11,849 nucleotides of DNA from an uncultured Verrucomicrobiota bacterium (GTDB taxonomy: Bacteria > Verrucomicrobiota > Kiritimatiellia > RFP12 > UBA1067): assembly GCA_946631535.1 (NCBI GenBank), contig CAMPAF010000057.1:1-11849 (forward strand), written 5' to 3'. The stretch's first letter is position 1. Each line of letters starts with the position of its first letter. The translations under genes and the position numbers were made by a program. Of this stretch, positions 1 to 5,780 are shown in pieces. The notes beneath the pieces are model-generated. The model was not told the DNA's origin. It saw nothing but the letters and a program-made list of their open reading frames with translations, and did not search any database.

Positions 1-69
1 TGTTCTGGTTGTTTCCAATCTCAAAACGCATGGGTGAAAAACGCAGATGCGCCCCTATTGACAAACATA

Positions 70-93
70 CGCAGTACACCCTTGCGCAGTACA
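70..93 (+). repeat. Direct repeat CGCAGTACA x2, possible operator
   Basis: The 9-mer CGCAGTACA occurs at 70-78 and again at 85-93, 15 nt apart. The second copy overlaps the -35 element and the promoter spacer. That position would suit a repressor or activator site for the ATPase gene, but no regulator is identified and a 9-bp repeat can arise by chance. Confidence 0.3.
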
Positions 94-110
94 GAATAGT
101 ATGGTACAAT
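82..110 (+). promoter_or_regulatory. Sigma70-type promoter of the first ATPase gene
   Basis: A -35-like TTGCGC (82-87) is separated by exactly 17 nt from a -10 hexamer TACAAT (105-110). The -10 is preceded by TGG (102-104), an extended -10 element. Transcription would start near 117, leaving a leader of about 20 nt that contains the AAGGAG ribosome-binding site (124-129). The same TGG-TANAAT arrangement occurs upstream of the second ATPase gene and of gyrA, which supports the call. A perfect TTGACA at 58-63 is too far upstream (41 nt) to pair with this -10. Apart from this promoter and the CGCAGTACA direct repeat, nothing is recognised in bases 1-135. Confidence 0.6.
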
Positions 111-135
111 TCTGCACCACAGCAAGGAGTGTGAC

Positions 136-1245
136 ATGAATGCGTTCAAGTACGGCTGCTCGGTCGACGGCGAGAACTTCTGCGCCAGGCCAGACCTTTC
201 GAAATCGCTTTCAACCTACGTTGAAAGCGGACAGAACCTCGTGATCCAGGGAGAACGCCGCATCGGCAAAACATCCCTCGTGAAGGAGACGGTGTCGTCG
301 ATGCGCGGGTGGTCCATGCTCTATGCGGATTTCATGGGCGTGAAGTCGGTGACCGACGTCTGCAACCGCGTCGCCGACGCCCTAGCGCGTTTTGACTCGA
401 GCGACTCGTTCATGCGGAGGATATTCGCCGCGCTCGTCCATCTGCGGCCGGTGGCGACCGTGGACGCGATGACCGGGCTTCCGACGATCTCGGTCGATAC
501 CAGGGCATCGGCCGCGCCGTCGTCGGTCAATACGGTCATGAACGCCGTGGAGGCGCATATCAAGGGACGGAAAGCGTGTGTCGTGTTCGACGAGCTCCAG
601 GACATCCTCGACGTAAAGGACGGTGAGCAGATGCTGGCGCTCATGCGCGGCCGTATACAGTTCATGCCGCACACGTCGTTTGTCTTCCTCGGCAGCGCGC
701 GAAACGCCATGATGGACATCTTCATGTCCCCGAAGAGCCCGTTCTACAAGTCGGCGGCCGTCTTCGACGTGGGCACGATACCCGACGACGACTTCTTCGC
801 GTTCGCCAAGGCCCGGTTCGCCACGGGGCGGCGCAGGCTGCCCCGGGCGCTTTTCGACCGCATCCTCGACTTCGTCGACAGGACATCGGGAGACGTCCAG
901 GAGATGTGCGACGCGATCTGGCAGATTTCCGAGCCGGGCGACAGGCTGGACGACGGTCACTTCGAGCGCGGACTTGGATTCGTGTTCGACCGCGAGGGCG
1001 GCGTGTACGCACTGTTCCTCAAGCCGATTACGGACATCCAGCTTCGCGTGCTTCGGGCCCTTGCCGTCCAGGGCGGCGAGCATCCGCTTTCTGGGGCGTT
1101 TCTGGAAGAGGCGCGGCTGACGAACACCGCAACGGTCAGGCGATCCTTGACGTCCCTCGAGCGGACCGGCCTCGTCTATCCGGGACCTTCGGGCTGGAAG
1201 TTCGCGAGTCCGTTCTTTCGGGAGTGGATGCGAAGGCGGAAGTGA
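136..1245 (+). CDS. P-loop ATPase of the archaeal-type ATPase_2 (STAND-like) family
   Basis: This 369-residue protein is predicted to bind and hydrolyse ATP in the cytoplasm; its partner or target is unknown. Walker A is GERRIGKT (residues 39-46) and Walker B is VVFDE (149-153), followed by a sensor-1-like strand FVFLGSAR (182-189). This order and spacing match the ATPase_2 group (PF01637-like) of AAA/STAND ATPases. Residues about 298-369 look like a C-terminal winged helix (TATVRRSLTSLERTGLV), as is usual in that group, and the chain ends in a basic WMRRRK tail. The start is supported by AAGGAG at 124-129 with 6 nt spacing. The next gene, 57 nt downstream, also encodes an AAA-type ATPase but of a different family. 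The cellular role of such proteins is poorly defined; DNA-linked, defence or mobile-element roles are possible but not shown here. Confidence 0.8.
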   Translation: MNAFKYGCSVDGENFCARPDLSKSLSTYVESGQNLVIQGERRIGKTSLVKETVSSMRGWSMLYADFMGVKSVTDVCNRVADALARFDSSDSFMRRIFAALVHLRPVATVDAMTGLPTISVDTRASAAPSSVNTVMNAVEAHIKGRKACVVFDELQDILDVKDGEQMLALMRGRIQFMPHTSFVFLGSARNAMMDIFMSPKSPFYKSAAVFDVGTIPDDDFFAFAKARFATGRRRLPRALFDRILDFVDRTSGDVQEMCDAIWQISEPGDRLDDGHFERGLGFVFDREGGVYALFLKPITDIQLRVLRALAVQGGEHPLSGAFLEEARLTNTATVRRSLTSLERTGLVYPGPSGWKFASPFFREWMRRRK

Positions 1246-1267
1246 CGTGCGGGTTTTGGGTTGGCAA

Positions 1268-1296
1268 TTGCGTCCTACGCGGCGATGTGGTAGAAT
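1268..1296 (+). promoter_or_regulatory. Promoter giving a leaderless transcript for the second ATPase gene
   Basis: TTGCGT (1268-1273), a 17-nt spacer and TAGAAT (1291-1296) preceded by TGG (1288-1290) match the layout of the promoter upstream of the first gene. The -10 ends only 6 nt before the ATG at 1303, so initiation 6-7 nt downstream would place the start codon at or next to the mRNA 5' end. No Shine-Dalgarno sequence is visible before this ATG, which agrees with leaderless translation. Confidence 0.55.
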
Positions 1297-1302
1297 ACCG
1301 AC

Positions 1303-3015
1303 ATGGCAAAAAGGAACTCCCAGAACGACGCCAAGCTGCCGACACTCCCAGTGGGCAACAGCGACTGGGCGCATGTCGTCGCGCACAACTGGCATGCCGA
1401 CAAGACCCAGCTCATTTCCGGCCTTCTAGAGAAGGACGCCACTGTCGCAGTCTTCACGCGCCCGCGCCGCTTCGGCAAGACGTTCGCGATGAACATGCTC
1501 CAGACGTTCTTCGAGAAGACGGAGAAGAGCAACGCGCACCTCTTCAAGGGCACGAAGGTGTGGCAGAAGTCCGAACACCGCACCGAGCAGGGCAAGTACC
1601 CCGTGATCTTCATCACCTTCAAGGACGCGAAGGGTGGAACGTGGGAGGACACGTTGCGAGGAATCTGTGCTGCTGTACGTATTGAATACAAGCGCCATAG
1701 GCAGGTGTTCAAAGCAGCTGGCTGCGATGAGGATTCGCAGTCCTTGTTTAAGGACATACTTGACAGGAATAAAATCCCTGCAGACATTGATACGAGCCTT
1801 GGAACTTTGGCCGCCGCGCTCCACGCGTACCACAAGGAGCGTCCTGTCATCCTGATTGACGAATACGACTCGCCCATCAACTACGCGGCGACACACGGTT
1901 TCGGCGAGGAGGCGCTGCAGTTCTTTCGCAACTTTCTCTCCGGCGCGATGAAGGACGGAAAGCACTGCCGCCTCGGCGTGATCACCGGCATCCTGCGCGT
2001 CGCGAAGGAAGGCGTCCTCTCCGGCCTCAACAACCCGAAGGTCTATTCCGTATTCGACGACGCCTTCTCCGACTGCTTCGGTTTCACCGAGGAGGAAGTG
2101 CGCGGTATGCTCGCCACTTTCGGACACCCTGAGAAGATCGACGAGGCGAAGGACTGGTACGACGGTTACAGGTTCGGCGGAAGTGAAATCTACAACCCAT
2201 GGTCGCTCTTGAACTACGTTGACGACGGCTTCACGCCGAAGCCGTACTGGCTCAGTACGAGCAGCAACGACCTGGTGTCCGACGTGCTGTCGCGGCTTTC
2301 TCCTGAAATGCGCGACACGGTCGCGAATCTCTTTGAGAAGGAGGAGGGGGAGGTGACCATCTCCCCCGATCTCGGTCCCTACGGACTCATTCAGGACAAC
2401 GAGGAAATCCTCTGGTCGTTGCTCGTCCACACGGGCTACCTGAAGGTCATCGCGGGGCCGGATGCAAACGGGACTGCGACGCTCGCGTTCCCGAACCGGG
2501 AGCTGAGGCGCGTGTTCCGCGACGACATCCTCGCCCGCCTTAAGAGCCAGCCGTCCGGGCAGTTCGTGGGACGGCTCACGCGCGCTCTGTCCTCGGGTGA
2601 CGCCGAACGTTTTCGCAAGGCGCTCGAGGATTTCCTCTCCGTGTCCGCCAGCTACTTCGACACGGCGAAGGAGGACTTCTTTCACGGGTTGCTGCTGGGG
2701 CTCATGGCGGCCCTGATCGAGAGCTACGAGGTCAGGTCGAACCGCGAGGAGGGCGACGGCCGCCCCGACATCCTGATGAAGCCGCGTCCGGGCGTGACGC
2801 TGCCGGGCGTGGTTCTCGAGCTGAAGTCGCGGAAGATTCCCGCACACGCCTCGCAGAAACGCATCAACTCCTTGCTTTCCGCCGCTGCGAAGCAGGCGCG
2901 CAGGCAAATCGACGAGAAGCGCTATGCGGCCGAGATGGAGGAGGAGGGCGTCGCCGTGCTCAAGTACGGCATCGGCTTCAGCGGCAAGCGCGTGGCGCTG
3001 GCATGCCAAACGTAA
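1303..3015 (+). CDS. AAA-ATPase-like protein with C-terminal PD-(D/E)XK nuclease domain
   Basis: This 570-residue protein belongs to the widespread two-domain family AAA-ATPase_like (PF09820) plus PDDEXK_9 (PF08011). The N-terminus carries the family signature: LPVGNSDW (about 16-23), then HADKTQLI, then the Walker A variant RPRRFGKT (53-60). Walker B is ILIDEYDSP (183-191). The C-terminal domain shows a complete nuclease-fold motif, with D489 in RPDIL and E506 and K508 in LELKSR. All key residues of both domains are present, so it looks functional. Members are often multicopy in gut anaerobes and their role is unresolved. Length is normal for the family. The start at 1303 fits the family N-terminus although no ribosome-binding site precedes it. 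Codons around residues 124-168 are distinctly poorer in GC than the rest, suggesting a recombined segment. The next gene begins 16 nt after the stop. Confidence 0.88.
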   Translation: MAKRNSQNDAKLPTLPVGNSDWAHVVAHNWHADKTQLISGLLEKDATVAVFTRPRRFGKTFAMNMLQTFFEKTEKSNAHLFKGTKVWQKSEHRTEQGKYPVIFITFKDAKGGTWEDTLRGICAAVRIEYKRHRQVFKAAGCDEDSQSLFKDILDRNKIPADIDTSLGTLAAALHAYHKERPVILIDEYDSPINYAATHGFGEEALQFFRNFLSGAMKDGKHCRLGVITGILRVAKEGVLSGLNNPKVYSVFDDAFSDCFGFTEEEVRGMLATFGHPEKIDEAKDWYDGYRFGGSEIYNPWSLLNYVDDGFTPKPYWLSTSSNDLVSDVLSRLSPEMRDTVANLFEKEEGEVTISPDLGPYGLIQDNEEILWSLLVHTGYLKVIAGPDANGTATLAFPNRELRRVFRDDILARLKSQPSGQFVGRLTRALSSGDAERFRKALEDFLSVSASYFDTAKEDFFHGLLLGLMAALIESYEVRSNREEGDGRPDILMKPRPGVTLPGVVLELKSRKIPAHASQKRINSLLSAAAKQARRQIDEKRYAAEMEEEGVAVLKYGIGFSGKRVALACQT

Positions 3016-3017
3016 AC

Positions 3018-3023
3018 AAGGAG
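3018..3023 (+). promoter_or_regulatory. Ribosome-binding site that sets the start of the secreted protein
   Basis: AAGGAG lies 8 nt before the ATG at 3032 but only 2 nt before the in-frame ATG at 3026. The 3032 start is therefore preferred. The ATG at 3083 would give a textbook short signal peptide but has only a weak, distant GGGG upstream. Confidence 0.6.
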
Positions 3024-3031
3024 ACATGATC

Positions 3032-5563
3032 ATGACAGAATGGGCCAATGTCGGTTTTCCAGTCAGGGGCGCGCGTAGCGGGATGCGCAAGCTGGGCGCC
3101 GCTCTGGCGGTGGCGCTTGCGTGGGTGGGCGGTCTGTCGGCGGAGACGCTGACGTGGACGGGTACGGAATCGGCCGTCTGGGATCTGACCGCCGTCAACT
3201 GGACGAACGAGTCCGGCGTGGCGACGGCGTGGGTGAACGGGAGCGACGCGCTCTTCACGTCGGACGCGGCCTCGACCGTCTCGATCGCAGACGACATGGA
3301 ACTGCGGAACCTGACGCTTGAGGCGCCGGAAGGCAAGGAGATGATTTGGTCTGACGGCGGCGGATCGTTGACGTTCGTCACGGACGAGGCGACCCCGACC
3401 AACACGTTCACGCTCGCCAACGACGGCAAGCACTGCCAGATGCACGCGCGGGTCGTCTGCACGGCGCCGTTCCATCTGCCGGGGACGGGTGTGCTGCGGC
3501 TGCACCACGCTAACAACACGTTCCAGGGCGGCATCGTCCTCTCCCGCAGCCAGCTACGCTTCCTCCATTCGGGCTCGCTCGGATCGGAGACGGTGGCCAT
3601 GGATGCGTTCGGAAGGCATGACGGGGTCATCTCGGTCTTTTTGGACGACGTTCCCCAGCCCGCCGCGCCGGACGTGAAGTTCATCCAGAACGCCTACGCG
3701 TTCATGGGTTCGGTCAATGCGAACGCGGTGACGGTGAAGGGCGTGGGCGTGACGCCGGACAACAAGGAGCGGACCTTCGGCTTCGGCCGGTCGAACGACA
3801 ACACGTGCTCGGTGACCTTGTCGTTGACCCGTCCCGACTCGGAGGGCATCGCGAAGTACCGTCTGCGCGGCGGCAGGCTGCGGTTCGCGTTCGACGGCGG
3901 CGTCGTGAAGGCGGCGCCGGAGGCGAGGGAGCTTTGGTTCACGACGCCGCAGAACCTCCCGGCGCCGATGACGGCTCGCGTCACCAAAAACGGCGTGACG
4001 TTCGACACGGCCGGCGCCAACACGGAACTCGGCCTAACCTTGCAGTTCGACGCTGCCGCAGCGGCCACGAACGTGCTTGAGACCGTCGAGCCGCAGAACT
4101 GGAGTTTCGAGACCGGCAGCTACTCGCCATACTGGTCGTTGGATGCGGGAGGGGTCAACGAGAGCAGCTCCGTCCAGAACAACACAAGCGCGTTCATGAA
4201 AGACTCGGCGGGCAACTATGTGGAGGACTTCTACACGACCAACGGCTCGCGCTTCGCCGTGCTGCGCCGCTACGGGTCGATTACCCAGACGGTCACGCTG
4301 CCCACGGCGGGCCTGTGGCGCGTCGCGTACGAGCGCGGGTGCCGTCCGAATACGGGCTATCCGGCGCAGGCGTTGTCGCTGACAGTCTCGCTCGGCGGCG
4401 ACGCGAACGCGACGGTCTCGCCCGCCCAGCCTTCGGTGGCTGCATATCCCTTCCGTCGCGAGACGACGGGCCTGTTTGAGCTGGAGGCAGGTCCGCAGGT
4501 GTTGAAGTTCACCTCCGGTCCCCATAACAGTGCCAACTTTGCCGTCCTTCTCGATGCCATCCGCCTGGAACGGTGCGAGGTGACGCCGATTCCCATGGGG
4601 CCGCTCGTCAAGACCGGGGCCGGGTCGCTGGCCATCACCAACCTCGTCACGGAAGGTCTCGTCGCGGTCTCGAACGGCACGTTGGCCGTGAGGGAGTCGA
4701 CGCTGGCCGGTACGCCCGTGGAGGTGGCGGACGGCGGCACGCTGGCGCTCTACGCGACGAAGGTGACGAACGCGACGGTGAACGTGGCGTCTGGCGGTAC
4801 GCTGGCGCTGTGTTCCGGCGACGGGAAGAACCTTGTCGTGAACGGCAGTTTCGAGCTGAACGCGGTCACCGTGGCCACAGGTGCCCAGGCCTACGATCCG
4901 GGGAACGGCCCCACCGGCTGGACGTTCGATTACGATCCGGCGCCGGTTGGCGGAAGCAGCCCGTCGCCGGGCACTCAGCAGAATCACAGCAACATGTCGT
5001 CGACGTATGGATCGTACACGGCCTACGGACAGAAGACGGCGTACATGCGGCGGAACACGACGATGAGCCAGACGGTGGAGGTGCCGGCGGACGGCTTGTA
5101 CGAGGTGTCGTTCCTGCAGGGCAGCCGCAACGGCTACAACAGCTGCAGGATTCCGCTGACGCTCGCGATTGACGGGACCGTGGTGGTGTCGAACGCGTCG
5201 CGCACGGCCTACTACGACTTCGAGCGCAGCACGGCGCGCGTGAACCTGACGGCGGGCGAGCACACGCTTACCTTCGCCACTGGCTATTGGAGCGAGATCT
5301 TCGCGATGCTCTTCATCGACGACGTGCGGCTGACGGCGCTGGCCGGGACAAACGAGCTGGACGGCAACGCGCTCGCGTTCGCATCGGGCGCGACGCTGGA
5401 CCTGCAGAACGCCGAGCCGCTCTACCTCGCGGGGGGAGTGACGGTGGACGGCCGCGCGGTGAAGGGGACCGCGAACGCCCTGCGCCGCGCGGGCGTGATC
5501 GTGACGGGTCCCGGCTCGATCCAGATCGGCCCCCCTCAAGGCACGACAATCATTATCAGGTGA
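3032..5563 (+). CDS. Secreted beta-rich protein with two carbohydrate-binding-like modules
   Basis: This 843-residue protein is predicted to be exported. A signal peptide has basic residues R19-K20, a hydrophobic stretch at 21-35 and likely cleavage after LSA (35-37). The mature N-terminus (TLTWTG...VWD...NWT) resembles the opening of autotransporter-associated beta-strand repeat proteins (PF12951-like). Residues about 355-515 and 600-772 are two copies of one module: each opens with NxSFE, continues with QTV.(L/V)P..GL and ends in a D-(A/D)-(I/V)-R-L strand (D508-L512; D763-L767). This pattern fits CBM- or DUF642-like jelly-roll domains. Between them, VxVAxGGTLAL occurs twice with a 20-residue period (GGTLAL from 568 and 588), a beta-helix-like signature. 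No catalytic motif, outer-membrane barrel, LPXTG or PEP-CTERM signal is seen; the chain ends GTTIIIR. It probably binds glycan or forms surface structure. The exact family is uncertain. Confidence 0.72.
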   Translation: MTEWANVGFPVRGARSGMRKLGAALAVALAWVGGLSAETLTWTGTESAVWDLTAVNWTNESGVATAWVNGSDALFTSDAASTVSIADDMELRNLTLEAPEGKEMIWSDGGGSLTFVTDEATPTNTFTLANDGKHCQMHARVVCTAPFHLPGTGVLRLHHANNTFQGGIVLSRSQLRFLHSGSLGSETVAMDAFGRHDGVISVFLDDVPQPAAPDVKFIQNAYAFMGSVNANAVTVKGVGVTPDNKERTFGFGRSNDNTCSVTLSLTRPDSEGIAKYRLRGGRLRFAFDGGVVKAAPEARELWFTTPQNLPAPMTARVTKNGVTFDTAGANTELGLTLQFDAAAAATNVLETVEPQNWSFETGSYSPYWSLDAGGVNESSSVQNNTSAFMKDSAGNYVEDFYTTNGSRFAVLRRYGSITQTVTLPTAGLWRVAYERGCRPNTGYPAQALSLTVSLGGDANATVSPAQPSVAAYPFRRETTGLFELEAGPQVLKFTSGPHNSANFAVLLDAIRLERCEVTPIPMGPLVKTGAGSLAITNLVTEGLVAVSNGTLAVRESTLAGTPVEVADGGTLALYATKVTNATVNVASGGTLALCSGDGKNLVVNGSFELNAVTVATGAQAYDPGNGPTGWTFDYDPAPVGGSSPSPGTQQNHSNMSSTYGSYTAYGQKTAYMRRNTTMSQTVEVPADGLYEVSFLQGSRNGYNSCRIPLTLAIDGTVVVSNASRTAYYDFERSTARVNLTAGEHTLTFATGYWSEIFAMLFIDDVRLTALAGTNELDGNALAFASGATLDLQNAEPLYLAGGVTVDGRAVKGTANALRRAGVIVTGPGSIQIGPPQGTTIIIR

Positions 5564-5593
5564 AGAGCAAAAGACTTGTGAAATTGGCTGAAT

Positions 5594-5654
5594 TAACTGG
5601 GAAAGCCCGCTACCAGCGGGCGGGTCTAACTGGGAAAGCCGCCTTCCAGGCGGC
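5594..5654 (+). repeat. Two direct copies of a 28-nt palindromic element
   Basis: Each copy is a TAACTGGGAAA tag followed by a 7-bp hairpin with a 3-nt loop. Copy A is 5594-5621, with stem GCCCGCT (5605-5611), loop ACC and stem AGCGGGC. Copy B is 5627-5654, with stem GCCGCCT (5638-5644), loop TCC and stem AGGCGGC. The tags begin exactly 33 nt apart. The two stems differ in sequence yet both pair perfectly. The copies lie between the secreted-protein gene and the first oxidoreductase gene. The family is not one I recognise. Confidence 0.9.
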
Positions 5655-5670
5655 GGAAGGTGGGGATGCC

Positions 5671-5764
5671 GCCGCCAAGATGGCGGCTGTCCCAGTTAGC
5701 GGCGCCGCCAAGATGGCGGCTTTCCCAGTTAGCGGCGCCGCCAAGATGGCGGCTTTCCCAGTTA
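5671..5764 (-). repeat. Three inverted tandem copies of the same palindromic element
   Basis: Copies C (5671-5698), D (5704-5731) and E (5737-5764) are in the opposite orientation, reading on the + strand as hairpin GCCGCCA-AGA-TGGCGGC followed by TTTCCCAGTTA. Copy C has one tag change (TGTCCCAGTTA). They start exactly 33 nt apart and D and E are identical. Relative to copy B the last stem base pair is swapped (T-A to A-T), which keeps pairing. Copy E ends 2 nt before the ribosome-binding site of the next gene (GAAGGGA, 5767-5773). No T-tract follows, so an intrinsic terminator role is not supported. Together with copies A and B this fills the 217-nt gap; no promoter is recognised in it. Confidence 0.9.
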
Positions 5765-5780
5765 GTGAAGGGACAAAAAG

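Noticed and set aside
58..63. Perfect TTGACA as the -35 of the first gene
   Set aside because: It is 41 nt from the -10 hexamer; TTGCGC at 82-87 has the correct 17-nt spacing.
2924..3031. Longer N-terminal start for the secreted protein inside the preceding gene
   Set aside because: It would overlap the nuclease domain coding sequence and add an arginine-rich stretch; the AAGGAG at 3018-3023 supports 3032.
1426..3684. Long open frame on the minus strand opposite the ATPase-nuclease and secreted-protein genes
   Set aside because: It is antisense to two well-supported genes, matches no recognisable family and is explained by GC-rich codon composition.
5594..5764. Regularly spaced repeats resembling a CRISPR array
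   Set aside because: The spacers are about 5 nt, the units occur in both orientations, each unit is itself a hairpin, and no cas gene is in the window.
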